This document shows, one piece after another, positions 1 through 8,982 of a stretch of DNA of 64,000 nt (its first letter is position 1; every line of letters begins with the position of its first letter). This DNA comes from JBCCLJ01 sp039026915 (lineage in GTDB: Bacteria > Acidobacteriota > Thermoanaerobaculia > Multivoradales > Multivoraceae), in contig JBCCLJ010000010.1 of NCBI GenBank assembly GCA_039026915.1, forward strand, positions 1-64,000. The letters run 5' to 3'. The notes beneath the pieces were generated by a model, which did no database searches, had not been told where the DNA came from, and worked only from the letters and a program-made list of their open reading frames with translations. The position numbers and the translations under genes were made by a program.

Positions 1-1
1 C

Positions 2-1516
2 GAAGATCTTCCGCGCGCCCCCGGCGAGGCTCTCGGACCGCTCCTGCGCATCCTGGCTGATCGGGAGGCGCTGGGGCGTCCCTTGCCGCTCGAGTCGGCC
101 ATCGGCACCGGTCCTGCGGAGATCGAGGGCGAGGAGCTCGGCCAGGGATTCGATCCGCTCGAGCCGGGGCAGCTCGATCGGTTCGGTCTGCAGGTGCGGA
201 TGACTGGCCTCGTTCACGCTCGACGCTGGCAGGACGCTCACGCCGCACTCCGCCGGGAGCTGATCGTCGCGGGCGCCGCGCCGGAACCCGTGCTCGACAC
301 GGCGACGAGGTCGCGGCTGCAGGACGCCGCGGCGTCTCTTCCTGCTCCGGCGGGGGTGCGCGGCGCCTACTCGGACATCCTGCGACGTTTCGCTCGCATG
401 GTGCAGCACCACCCCGACTCGGCGCGCTCTCTGCTCAGCGATCGCACGTTCGGTCGCTCGGCATGGTCGATCTTTCGCGCCCACGCACTGGTTCGTGGCG
501 GCAGCGAGGTCGAACCGCAGGATCTACGGGCGCTGCGCTACATGGTTGGAAAGCGCCTTCCGGAGGACCTGCAGGAGGCGCTCGAGGAGATCGTCGAAGA
601 GCTCCTGCTGAACCCCTTTCCCGACGCGCCGGGAGGCGTCGCGATGGTGGCGTCCAACGCTCCGGGGATGGAGATGGAGGACGGCGCCCGCACCGAGGCG
701 GCGGATGGCCAGGGTGCCGTCGAGATGACCGAAGGGGAGGCCCAGGAACTGCCGGCTGCCGATCCAGCGACGGTCGCCGCAGCGCAGGTGGAGAGCCTGC
801 TGCGCGCTTTCGTCGGCCGCATCGAGCGGGGACGGGTCGAGCCCGACGAGGATCCGGGCGGTCAGCCGCGGGGCTACCGGCCTCTGCGACGTCTCGACGA
901 GCTCTTCGACGGCGATCTGGTCGAAGCCAAGCTCTTTACCGAAGGGCGCCTGCCGGGAGCACCCAGGACCTATCGTCGCAGCCGCCGCAACGCCGGCGGC
1001 GCCGTGGTCATCCTGCGCGACGTCTCGACCTCGATGGCGGGTCCGCGCAACCGCTGGGCAAGGGAGGTCGTCGCCGGCCTGATCCGCATCGCGTCGCGAC
1101 GCAAGATGCGCGTCGGCTACATCGAGTTCCACCATCGCGCGCTGCCCCGGCCCGTGGCGGGCCGCCTGCTGCACAGGTCGTACGGCAAGCTGATTTCGCT
1201 CGCCGCCAAGGCGCATCCGCTGGGCCAGACGAACTATCAGGAACCGCTGCACATGGCTCTGGACACCTTGCAGGGGCGACGGGGCAAGAACCGCCACGTG
1301 GTCATGCTGACGGACGGACTGCCGATCACCGGCGACGTCCGGGTCAAGGCGGAACGCCGCCTGGCGGAACGCCTCGGCGTCAGCGTCCACACCGTCTTTC
1401 TGGGAGAGGGAGAGTGTCCCTCCATCCTCGATGTCATTTCCAAAGAGACCGGAGGCCTCAGGTTTCTCGCACGCGTTGCGCGAGCCGGCACCCTCACGGT
1501 CGAGGAGCGCACATGA
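2..1516 (+). CDS. MoxR-type AAA+/VWA fusion protein, 5' end outside window
   Basis: The frame is already open at base 2, so the gene begins upstream; the first in-window start (TTG at 83) would cut through the ATPase domain and is not credible. The first ~200 visible residues align by eye with the second half of the MoxR ATPase encoded next door (PRAPGEAL, LLRIL, LDRF, LLSDRTF). The neighbour's sensor-1 ATGNP reads GTGPA here, so ATP hydrolysis is doubtful. An acidic linker leads to a VWA domain with MIDAS residues DVSTS (1019-1033), the TN threonine (1229) and TDG (1310-1318). MoxR/VWA pairs usually act as chaperone-like modules that assemble or metallate partners. The stop overlaps the next gene's ATG (ATGA), so the two are translationally coupled. 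The substrate is unknown. Confidence 0.85.
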   Translation, partial: EDLPRAPGEALGPLLRILADREALGRPLPLESAIGTGPAEIEGEELGQGFDPLEPGQLDRFGLQVRMTGLVHARRWQDAHAALRRELIVAGAAPEPVLDTATRSRLQDAAASLPAPAGVRGAYSDILRRFARMVQHHPDSARSLLSDRTFGRSAWSIFRAHALVRGGSEVEPQDLRALRYMVGKRLPEDLQEALEEIVEELLLNPFPDAPGGVAMVASNAPGMEMEDGARTEAADGQGAVEMTEGEAQELPAADPATVAAAQVESLLRAFVGRIERGRVEPDEDPGGQPRGYRPLRRLDELFDGDLVEAKLFTEGRLPGAPRTYRRSRRNAGGAVVILRDVSTSMAGPRNRWAREVVAGLIRIASRRKMRVGYIEFHHRALPRPVAGRLLHRSYGKLISLAAKAHPLGQTNYQEPLHMALDTLQGRRGKNRHVVMLTDGLPITGDVRVKAERRLAERLGVSVHTVFLGEGECPSILDVISKETGGLRFLARVARAGTLTVEERT

Positions 1517-2478
1517 GCTCAACCTCCACAGCATCTCCCACGGGGCCTCTCGCCGAGCTCGGCACGCTCCTCGACGATCACGTCGTCGCTCATCAGGACG
1601 TCAAACGCGCGATTCTGCTGGCGTTGGTCTGCCGTGAGCACATCTACGTCGAGGGACCGCCCGGCACCGCCAAGACGCGTCTCGCCGAGCTGGCCGCCAA
1701 GGGCTGCGGCCTCGAGTTCTTCTTCTACCAGCTGCATCGCGACACACGCCTCGCCGAGCTCGTCGGCGACATCGTGCTCGAGCGGCGCGAGGTCGAAGAC
1801 GGCGCAGGCGAACGCATTCATCAGCGCATCGAGCCCGGCGGGATTCTCACCGCCGAGATCTGCGTCCTGGATGACGTTTCCAGGGCCCCGGGCGAAGCTC
1901 TGAACGTGCTTCTGCGCATCCTCAACGAGCGCAAGTTCCACGAGCGGCCGATTCCGCTGCTGTCGGCGATCGCGACGGGCAACCCGATGGACGACGAGTA
2001 CTACAACGAGCCGCTCGATCCAGCGAATCTCGATCGCTTCGCTCTGCAGCTGCGCGTGCACGGCCTGATTCAGGAGGGTGCCGCCGAGGCGCGGCTTCTC
2101 GTGGATCGCTTCGCCGAGGGCTCCATTCTCGAACAGCCAGAGCCCGATCCTGTGCTGGACCGCGCCGCCCTCGACGCCGCCTACGCCGAACTTGGAGACG
2201 TCGCCGTGCCGGAGACGATGCGCCAGGCGCTCGTCGACTTCCTGCGCACGCTCGTCGTCGAGTTCGAGTGCACCGAGTCCAACTCGCTGCTCACCGATCG
2301 CTCGTTCCTCGTCAAGGCAGTGAAAGTCCTGCGCGGGAGCGCTCTGCTGCGCGGCGCCGACGCCGTGGGTGCCGAGGATCTCGACGTCCTGCGTTGGATG
2401 ACGACCTTCCGGCTCCCTCCGGAGGTGCATGAAAGGGTGCCGGAGCTGATTGCGCGCGTTCGCGTCGGCCTCGCGTGA
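1513..2478 (+). CDS. MoxR-family AAA+ ATPase
   Basis: A 321-residue AAA+ ATPase. Walker A GPPGTAKT is at residues 48-55, Walker B CVLDD near 117-121, sensor-1 ATGNP near 155 and the arginine-finger region LDRF near 177, followed by the C-terminal lid. All catalytic motifs are intact, unlike the upstream fusion protein. The ATG sits inside the upstream stop (ATGA). MoxR ATPases commonly work with VWA proteins encoded beside them, and that arrangement is seen here. The likely role is ATP-driven remodelling or maturation of an unidentified cytoplasmic or envelope client. Confidence 0.9.
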   Translation: MSSTSTASPTGPLAELGTLLDDHVVAHQDVKRAILLALVCREHIYVEGPPGTAKTRLAELAAKGCGLEFFFYQLHRDTRLAELVGDIVLERREVEDGAGERIHQRIEPGGILTAEICVLDDVSRAPGEALNVLLRILNERKFHERPIPLLSAIATGNPMDDEYYNEPLDPANLDRFALQLRVHGLIQEGAAEARLLVDRFAEGSILEQPEPDPVLDRAALDAAYAELGDVAVPETMRQALVDFLRTLVVEFECTESNSLLTDRSFLVKAVKVLRGSALLRGADAVGAEDLDVLRWMTTFRLPPEVHERVPELIARVRVGLA

Positions 2479-2482
2479 AGGG

Positions 2483-3760
2483 ATGGTCCGCCTCGGCGCT
2501 CGGTCACTGGCCGCGCTGCTTCTTGTCGGGCTGACGGCGTGCGCCACGCCGCAGGGTGGCTCGGAGCCGCGCCTCGAGGACGTTGATCGGCAGGCCGTGA
2601 AGCTCGGCGCGGAACGCCTGCTGGAGACCGGGATCGATCGCTACGCGGGCCAGCGGGTCGGTCTGATCGCTCACAGCGCCTCGATCCTCGGCGGTCAGCG
2701 ACTCGTCGATTTGCTGGCCGAGCGCGAGGAGATCGAGCTCGTCGCCCTCTTCGGGCCGGAGCATGGCTTCGGAGGGACGGCGGCGGCCGGCGAAGAGGTG
2801 GCCGAGGGGCGGGACGCTGCGACCGGTCTTCCGGTCTTCAGTCTCTACGGCGAGACGAAGGCACCGACGCCGGAGTCGCTTGCAGGAGTCGACGTTCTGT
2901 TCTTCGATCTGCAGGACGTCGGCGCTCGCTACTTCACCTACATCTCGACGATGGGCCTTGCCATGCAGGCGGCCGCTCGCGCCGGCGTGCGCTTCGTCGT
3001 TCTCGATCGGCCGAATCCGCTGGGCGGCGAACTCGTCGAGGGCTTCGTGCTCGACGTGGAAGAGCATCGCTCGTTTGTTGGCTACTACCCGATTCCCGCG
3101 GTCCACGGCCTGACCGTTGGAGAGCTTGCACGCATGATCGTCGGTGAGGCGTGGCTCGAAGATGTCGAAGAGCTCGAACTCGACGTCGTGGCGATGTCGG
3201 GCTGGACTCGGGGGATGCAGTGGCCGGACACCGGGCTGCCTTGGGTTCCGCCGAGCCCCAACCTGGCCACCTTCGAGGCCGCTCTTCACTACCCGGGGAC
3301 CTGCCTCTTCGAAGGGACCGTTTTTTCGGAGGGCCGCGGTACGGAGACGCCGTTCGAACTCTTCGGCGCGCCGTGGCTCGAGACGTCGCTCTTCGACGGA
3401 GTCGAGCTCGCAGGAGTCCGGCTCGAAGCCACTACTGTGACGCCAGTGAAGAGCTGGCGCTCCGGCGCGCCACGTTTCGAAGGCCTGGAGATTCCAGCAC
3501 TTCGTCTCGTCACGATGGATCGGCGCGCCGTCCGTCCCCTCGCGAACGGTGTCGAGATCCTGACCCGTCTTCGAGATCTGGCCGCGGACCTCGACGAATG
3601 GGTAGAGGACGAGTGGTTCGATCAGCTGGCAGGCAGCGGAGAACTGCGAGCAGCACTCCAGGCCGGAGCTTCTTCGACGAGCTTGGAGCACGCTTGGGCG
3701 GCATCGGTTCAACGCTACCGGCTGAGGAGAGATCCCTACTTGATCTACGGCTCGAACTAG
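2483..3760 (+). CDS. NamZ/DUF1343-family exo-beta-N-acetylmuramidase lipoprotein
   Basis: A 425-residue protein of the DUF1343 (NamZ/YbbC) family, whose characterised member removes terminal N-acetylmuramic acid during peptidoglycan recycling. Family motifs visible are FGPEHGF, DLQDVGARYFTYIST, LDRPNPLGG and PWVPPSPNL. The N-terminus is a short basic stretch, a hydrophobic segment and the lipobox LTAC, so it should be an envelope lipoprotein. I chose ATG 2483, four bases after the moxR stop, because it places the signal peptide correctly; a TTG at 2450 inside moxR is open but less likely. Probably cotranscribed with the MoxR module. Substrate specificity is inferred from the family. Confidence 0.88.
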   Translation: MVRLGARSLAALLLVGLTACATPQGGSEPRLEDVDRQAVKLGAERLLETGIDRYAGQRVGLIAHSASILGGQRLVDLLAEREEIELVALFGPEHGFGGTAAAGEEVAEGRDAATGLPVFSLYGETKAPTPESLAGVDVLFFDLQDVGARYFTYISTMGLAMQAAARAGVRFVVLDRPNPLGGELVEGFVLDVEEHRSFVGYYPIPAVHGLTVGELARMIVGEAWLEDVEELELDVVAMSGWTRGMQWPDTGLPWVPPSPNLATFEAALHYPGTCLFEGTVFSEGRGTETPFELFGAPWLETSLFDGVELAGVRLEATTVTPVKSWRSGAPRFEGLEIPALRLVTMDRRAVRPLANGVEILTRLRDLAADLDEWVEDEWFDQLAGSGELRAALQAGASSTSLEHAWAASVQRYRLRRDPYLIYGSN

Positions 3761-4082
3761 GCGGCCGGGCTTCTTCGAAAGTCCCCTGCCTCTCTGGCGA
3801 GCTCACACGCTGCGGTGGGTGACGAACCCGGTCGCGAACGACTTTTCTCCGGCTCGAGGAAGTCTCGGCTTCGCGTCTGTCTGCTGCAGGCACGAATCGA
3901 GCTCGGCGGTTGAAAGAGGCAAGCAAGTCGAAGGGCCCTTTTCCCTCGGAACGCCCCGATATCTCATGCGCGCCGGTGTAGGTCGGCGCCGCAACTGAAG
4001 AGGGCCGGTTCTTTCGAGACTTCCCGTAGTCCCTCCAACAGAGCTTCAAATTCCTTTGTTGCTTTGACTCAGGAGGTTAGGG
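3761..4082. other. Intergenic stretch with no gene recognised
   Basis: About 320 bases between the NamZ-type gene and the small secreted protein. No frame has convincing coding character and no tRNA-like fold was seen. A short GC-rich palindrome (AAGGGCCCTT, near 3940) is followed by a few T residues and could be a weak terminator. The last bases hold the Shine-Dalgarno site AGGAGG at 4071-4076 for the next gene. Confidence 0.5.
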
Positions 4083-4562
4083 ATGAACCGACTCTTACTA
4101 CTGTCTTGCGTACTGGCCGTTGGTCTGAGCGCGGCCGATCCTGCTTTCGGGTCCTGGGATTTCCTTCCCGGAACGATCTGCAAGCCAGCGAACGAGGCCT
4201 ATCTCAGCGGCGGACACGTCTACCGGAAGGCCAGCTTCGTGAATCCGGAGTCCAGCAACCGCTGGGACGTGCAGATCGCTGTCTGTCCGGTCGGTTGGAG
4301 TCGGGGCGACGGAGCGACGAGATCCATGGCGATCGGCTTGAGTGGAGACAGAGCTCTCAGCAGCTGGTGCCGTCTCTACTCGGCCTTGGGTGATGAGGTC
4401 GTTTTCGCCTTCGCGCGACCGAACGTAGACGGGCAGGCCACCGTGGCGTTCGAAGTGCCTCCAACGGAGCCCGAGGACCTGCGACTCGGCTTCACCCTGC
4501 AGTGCCTACTGCTTCCTGGAACGTCGCTCGACCTCATCGGCGTCTTCTCAGAAGACGACTGA
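4083..4562 (+). CDS. Small secreted protein of unknown function
   Basis: A 159-residue protein starting at ATG 4083 behind a consensus AGGAGG. Residues 1-23 form a clear signal peptide (MNRLLLLSCVLAVGLSA, cleavage near PAFG-SW). The mature part has four cysteines (in TICKP, VCPVG, WCRLY, QCLLL), which could form two disulfides, and alternating beta-type segments. I do not recognise the family. Convergent with the hydrolase-OsmC gene. Confidence 0.75.
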   Translation: MNRLLLLSCVLAVGLSAADPAFGSWDFLPGTICKPANEAYLSGGHVYRKASFVNPESSNRWDVQIAVCPVGWSRGDGATRSMAIGLSGDRALSSWCRLYSALGDEVVFAFARPNVDGQATVAFEVPPTEPEDLRLGFTLQCLLLPGTSLDLIGVFSEDD

Positions 4563-4612
4563 CGCGATGAAAGCGGGGCGCTCCGAGGCCGGGCCGATGG
4601 CCGAGTGAGGCC

Positions 4613-5815
4613 TCAGTCGCCGCTTTCGACGTAGATCTTCGTCTCGCTCGTCAGGGTGCGATGCACCGGGCAGCGGTGAGCGATCTCGAGGAGTCGTGCG
4701 CGCTGCTCGGCGTCGAGCGGACCCTCCATCGACAGCTCGAGGTCGATGCGGTCGATCTGACCGGTCTCCGAAACGCAGTCTTCGCAGTCCTTGGCGTGCA
4801 TGCGGCCGTGACGCAGCGTCACCTTCGCGGACTCGAGAGGCCACTGCTTACGCCGCGCGTACATGCGCAGCGTCATGACGGTGCAGGCGCCGAGTGAGGC
4901 GAGCAGGAGCTCGTAGGGGTTCGGGCCGAGGTCGTCGCCGCCGACGGACCTGGGCTCGTCGGCGACGATCTGGTGCTCGGCCGTCGTCACGCTGGAGGTG
5001 AACCCGCGGGTGCCGATCTCGACGACGACGTCGCCCGGCAGCGTGGACTCTTCTTGCGTCTCTTCGTCGACGTAGCGGCTCGCCCAGGCCGCGAGCACGG
5101 CGGCCGCGTAGCGTGCGTCGTCCTCGCGTGTCAGGAGATGGTCGGCGTTGTCGAGCGAGACGAAGCTCTTGGGATGCTTGGCGCTCTCGAAGATGCCGCG
5201 GGCCTCTTCGACGCTGACGATCTCGTCGATCGGAGAATGCATGACGAGCAGCGAGCGCCGCAGGAGCTTGATCTCGCGTTCGACGTGGTCGTCGGCGAGA
5301 TCGTTCAGCAGGCGGTTGCCGACGTGGAAGTCCTTGCCTGCGAGCGAGACGGGGACCGGCTCTTCGTCCGCACGTTCGGGCGGAGCCCCCAGCTTCTCGG
5401 CGAGGTGCTTCGTGCTCGCCGGCGCTCCGATCGTGGCGATGGCGCGGACCTCCGGCAGGCGGTTGGCGACAGCGAGGACCGCAGCGCCGCCGAGGGAGTG
5501 CCCGACGAGGATCTGCGGTGCCGCGTGGTGCTCGCGCAGAAACGCGGCCGCTTGCTCGAGGTCGCCCAGATTCGTCGTGAAGTCCGAGTCGAGGAAGTCG
5601 CCCTCGCTCTCACCGAGACCCGTGAAGTCGAAGCGCAACACGCCGATCTGACGGCGGTTGAGCTCTCGCGCGATGTTGCGCGCCGCCTTGAGGTCCTTGC
5701 CGCAGGTGAAACAGTGGGCGAAGAGAGCCCAAGCGCGCACCTGGCCCGTCGGCCGATCGAGTCGGCCGACGAGCTCGACGCTCTCGCCCGGAAAGGTGAC
5801 ACGCTGGCTCGCCAC
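4613..5815 (-). CDS. Bifunctional alpha/beta hydrolase / OsmC-family protein
   Basis: A 400-residue fusion. Residues ~1-250 are an alpha/beta hydrolase with nucleophile elbow GHSLGG and a late DEIV aspartate and DH histidine fitting the catalytic triad. Residues ~265-400 are an OsmC/Ohr-like domain with cysteines in GACTVMTLRMYA and RCPVHRTL, the pair used by OsmC-type thiol peroxidases. The combination is a known architecture. The start is a GTG that shares one base with the stop of the upstream propeller gene (TAGTG), so the two are coupled. Likely role: detoxification of organic hydroperoxides and ester hydrolysis in the cytoplasm. The actual substrate is unknown. Confidence 0.9.
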   Translation of the reverse strand: MASQRVTFPGESVELVGRLDRPTGQVRAWALFAHCFTCGKDLKAARNIARELNRRQIGVLRFDFTGLGESEGDFLDSDFTTNLGDLEQAAAFLREHHAAPQILVGHSLGGAAVLAVANRLPEVRAIATIGAPASTKHLAEKLGAPPERADEEPVPVSLAGKDFHVGNRLLNDLADDHVEREIKLLRRSLLVMHSPIDEIVSVEEARGIFESAKHPKSFVSLDNADHLLTREDDARYAAAVLAAWASRYVDEETQEESTLPGDVVVEIGTRGFTSSVTTAEHQIVADEPRSVGGDDLGPNPYELLLASLGACTVMTLRMYARRKQWPLESAKVTLRHGRMHAKDCEDCVSETGQIDRIDLELSMEGPLDAEQRARLLEIAHRCPVHRTLTSETKIYVESGD

Positions 5816-7158
5816 TACTGACCTTCGCCGATCGCAATGAGGTGCTTGCGCGCCCGGAAGAGGAGTCGGTCCTCTGCGATGGCGGGCGTCGACATGAAGA
5901 CCTCGTCGAGTTCGTTGATCGCGAGCAGCTCGTACTCGCGTCCGCCCCTGACGACGTAGACCTCGCCGTCTTCACTCGTCAGGTAGAGGTTGCCTCCGGC
6001 CGCAACCGGCGAGCCGCTGAAGCCAGACTGACCCTGGCCGAGACGCTGCTGGTAGAGGCGATCGCCCGTCTCCAGATCGAAGGCGCTGAGCACGCCGCGA
6101 TCGTTGCAGAAGTAGGCGATCGGGCCGACGACGATGGGGGTCTGCATGTAGTTACCCATGCGCTCGTGCTGCCAGGCGAAGGCCTCCGGCTTCTCGTCGA
6201 GCGCGCCTTCGGCATCGAGACGCACCGCGTAAATCGGCGCCTTGCCGCCGTGGGCGTTGGTGATCAGCACGACGTTGCCGGCGACGATCGGTGTCGGTAC
6301 CGGGATGTCGCCGCCGCCGGCGAAGCGCCAGAGCTCCTCGCCGTCGAGTGAGTAGCCGCCGATGTGCTTCCAGCCGTTGACGACGATCTGATGGCCGTCC
6401 CCGCGCGGCGCGATCGCCGGCGTGCCCCAGGTGGGAACCTCTTCTCGGGGCGTGCGCCAGAGCTCGTCACCGGTCTCGACGTCGAACGCTGCGAGGAACG
6501 AGTCCTTCTGCACGTCGGCCTGGATGATCACCTTGCCGTCGTGAATGACGGGCGAGCTGGCGAAGCCCCATTGGGCGCCGGGCACCTGAAAGAAGCCGGA
6601 GTCGAGAACCCCGAGGTCTTTCTTCCACTTGAGCTCGCCGTCCATGGTGTAGGCGTAGAGACCTTCGGATCCGAACATCGCAACGACGGTGTTGCCGTCG
6701 CTGGCGGGCGAGGAGTTGGCATGGCTCGCCTTGGTGTGGCGCTTGACCTTGGGCACGCCTTCGTGGGCGATCTGGTTCCATAGCTCCTTGCCGCTAGCGA
6801 GGTCGTAGGCGAGGACGCGGAACTGGTAGGAGGAGTCGTCGTTGACGGGGGCGATGGCGCCGTAGAGCCCGACCTTGAGCGACTGATCGCCGTCGTTGCG
6901 AACGGCGGTCGTCAGAAAAATCTTGTTGCCGACGATGATGGGGCTCGAGTGCGCAAGCCCCGGAACCTCGGTCTTCCACAGCACGCCCTTGCCGGAAGCG
7001 ACGTCGAACTCGACCGGCATCGCTTGCGGGGCGACGCCCTGAGCGCCGGGTCCGCGAAAGCTCGGCCAATCGGAGGCCTGAGCGGCAGAGAGGCAGAAAG
7101 CCAGCGCCGCGCACGGCACGAGGCTTCGCCACCTGAGGTTCTCGAGATGCAGCTTCAT
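5815..7158 (-). CDS. PQQ-like beta-propeller repeat protein, secreted
   Basis: A 447-residue protein with an N-terminal signal peptide (basic start, AALAFCLSAAQA) and the typical opening DWPSFRGPGAQG. Repeated blades of the form Y-DLASGKELW, FDVETGDELWRTP, FDLETGDRLYQQ and YLTSEDGEVYVV identify a PQQ-type beta-propeller. No quinoprotein dehydrogenase catalytic domain is evident, so it is more likely a periplasmic binding or scaffold protein. ATG 7158 has GGAG just upstream. Its stop overlaps the GTG of the hydrolase-OsmC gene. Confidence 0.88.
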   Translation of the reverse strand: MKLHLENLRWRSLVPCAALAFCLSAAQASDWPSFRGPGAQGVAPQAMPVEFDVASGKGVLWKTEVPGLAHSSPIIVGNKIFLTTAVRNDGDQSLKVGLYGAIAPVNDDSSYQFRVLAYDLASGKELWNQIAHEGVPKVKRHTKASHANSSPASDGNTVVAMFGSEGLYAYTMDGELKWKKDLGVLDSGFFQVPGAQWGFASSPVIHDGKVIIQADVQKDSFLAAFDVETGDELWRTPREEVPTWGTPAIAPRGDGHQIVVNGWKHIGGYSLDGEELWRFAGGGDIPVPTPIVAGNVVLITNAHGGKAPIYAVRLDAEGALDEKPEAFAWQHERMGNYMQTPIVVGPIAYFCNDRGVLSAFDLETGDRLYQQRLGQGQSGFSGSPVAAGGNLYLTSEDGEVYVVRGGREYELLAINELDEVFMSTPAIAEDRLLFRARKHLIAIGEGQ

Positions 7159-7226
7159 GGAGGTCTCCCTGGAGATCGTTCGTTCAGACGTTCCTACGTG
7201 GTGGCGTGGATTGAGGTTCGATGGTG

Positions 7227-8891
7227 TCAGAGACCGAGAGTCTCGAGGCCCTGCTCGTAGAGGATGTCCACGGGAATGCCCGCCGCCCCGACGCGGTCGA
7301 GATCGGCCCGCAGGGCCTCGCCGATCTGGCCCTGCGTCTCGACGAAGGCACGGACTCCTTCGAGATCGCCGTCGCCCTGGAAGCGCAGGATCTTCTCGGC
7401 CAGGGCGTTCATCGCAGCGGTCATCTGGTCGAAGTCGACGCGATAGGTGCCGCTCTCGGTGTCGTACGTGAAGGCCCCGGCCTCTCTGAACTCATTGAAG
7501 CGCAGCAGATTGGCGACGCCGTGAGCACTGCTGGAGCCGAAGCGGATCGAGCGGAAGATCGACGCCAGAAAGGTCACGTAGTGATCGCGAAGATCGGCTC
7601 CTTCGTCGAGCTCGCCGCGGGCCTCGAGCTGCGTGATCATGAAGAGCCCGAGCACGTCGGCTTTGCCCTCCTCCAGAGCCGAAGCCGTCTCCTTGAGCGC
7701 CTGGCGCACGGTGCCGTTGCCGTTGATCGTGTTCTTGATGCCGAGGCCGTGGGCGACCTCGTGAAACATGGTGTTGCCGAAGAAGGCGTCGAAGGTGATG
7801 TGCTGTCGTTGATCCTCGGCGATGAGCAGCTCCGAGATCGGGACGAGGATCTGGTCGAACTTGGCACGCATGGCGTTCTTGATCTGCAGACGCCGCGTGC
7901 CCTTTTCGAGCTGCACGCGCTCGTCGTTGGGCAGGTTGACCGCGATGCTCTTCGAGCCTGCGTTGCCGTGACCCGCGGAGTAGACGATGTCGTAGGCACC
8001 GAGCTGGGCGCCGCCACCGGGCGTCTCGGCCCGGTATTCCTCCGGCACGGGGAGGTTGCGCTGGAGATCACCGAGGAGACCGGCGTAGCGCGCGAGGCGC
8101 TGGCTCCATTCCTGGTCCTTGACGAGCACGTAGGCCTCGGCGCCGGCGCGGTAGCCGAAGAGCTGGTCCTCGTAGGTCTCGATGGGACCGTAGATCAAGT
8201 CTAGGCTGTTCGTCGTCATGTCCATCCAGGCGAGATCGGAGGCGTAGTAGTCGTTCGCGAGCAGGGCTTCGGCAAGCGTTTCGAGGTAGCGCTTGAAGCC
8301 TGCGTCGTCGGCCAGTTCGGCGGCCTGGAGCAGGAGTTGGGCGCCGCGGCCGAATTCGTCGGCGAAGGCGTCGGAGTAGGGGACCGCCACGAGCTCGCCG
8401 TCGCGTCGCTCGACCATCGAATAGAGGCCGCGGAGAGCCGCTTCTTTCTCAGGAGCCGCTTCGATCGCCGCTTCCAGCTCTTCGGTGGTCATGTCGGCCG
8501 GGTAGAAGGCAGCGCCCTTGGGCTTCTCGCCGACTCCGTCGACGAAGGGAGCGTCGCCGTCGAGGCGGTCCCAGGGGCCGTAGTTGATCTCGGCGAAGGC
8601 CCGTTGATCGCCCGAAAGGCGGCCGAGGAGCTCGTCTCGGTCGCCATAGGCCTGTTTCCAGAAGACGTCGTCCATGAGTTTCGAGGCCTCGATGAGCAGC
8701 GGTAGCACCGCACGATCGCTCTCCGAGAGCGGGAGGTCGGTGGTGAGCGTCACCGTCCGGTACTTGGCGAGTGGGGAGTCGGAGGCTTCTCCGTCCTGCG
8801 TTTCCGGCGCCGTGTCGGCAGGGGCGCAGCCGAGCCCGACCCAGAGGAGGGCGAAGACGCAGAGGATCCAAGGGTTCTGAGAGCGATGCAT
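7227..8891 (-). CDS. M49-like (dipeptidyl-peptidase III related) zinc metallopeptidase lipoprotein
   Basis: A 554-residue protein. The ATG at 8891 gives a signal peptide ending in the lipobox VGLGC; a longer open frame to 8975 has no such logic. Around residue 375 the motif HEVAHGLG, followed some 30 residues later by EEGKAD, matches the zinc site of the M49-related family that also occurs as the C-terminal part of some plant Nudix proteins. Two histidines and the second-motif glutamate would bind zinc, with the first-motif glutamate as base. Note HExxH spacing rather than the classical HExxxH of DPP III. Predicted envelope-anchored peptidase; substrate unknown. Confidence 0.82.
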   Translation of the reverse strand: MHRSQNPWILCVFALLWVGLGCAPADTAPETQDGEASDSPLAKYRTVTLTTDLPLSESDRAVLPLLIEASKLMDDVFWKQAYGDRDELLGRLSGDQRAFAEINYGPWDRLDGDAPFVDGVGEKPKGAAFYPADMTTEELEAAIEAAPEKEAALRGLYSMVERRDGELVAVPYSDAFADEFGRGAQLLLQAAELADDAGFKRYLETLAEALLANDYYASDLAWMDMTTNSLDLIYGPIETYEDQLFGYRAGAEAYVLVKDQEWSQRLARYAGLLGDLQRNLPVPEEYRAETPGGGAQLGAYDIVYSAGHGNAGSKSIAVNLPNDERVQLEKGTRRLQIKNAMRAKFDQILVPISELLIAEDQRQHITFDAFFGNTMFHEVAHGLGIKNTINGNGTVRQALKETASALEEGKADVLGLFMITQLEARGELDEGADLRDHYVTFLASIFRSIRFGSSSAHGVANLLRFNEFREAGAFTYDTESGTYRVDFDQMTAAMNALAEKILRFQGDGDLEGVRAFVETQGQIGEALRADLDRVGAAGIPVDILYEQGLETLGL

Positions 8892-8982
8892 AGCGAAGGT
8901 CTCCGAAATGGAAGCGTGAGACCCGATGGTAGCTCCGACGCAGCCTTTTGGCACTCCGTCTCGACCGACCCTCACTCGGGGG

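Noticed and set aside
4585..4614. GAGGCC...GGCCTC inverted repeat between convergent genes
   Set aside because: Arms are short, the loop is long and no T-run follows, so it is weak as a terminator.
7221..8204. Plus-strand open frame opposite the M49-like gene
   Set aside because: The minus-strand protein has a lipobox and zinc motif; the plus-strand translation has no recognisable features.
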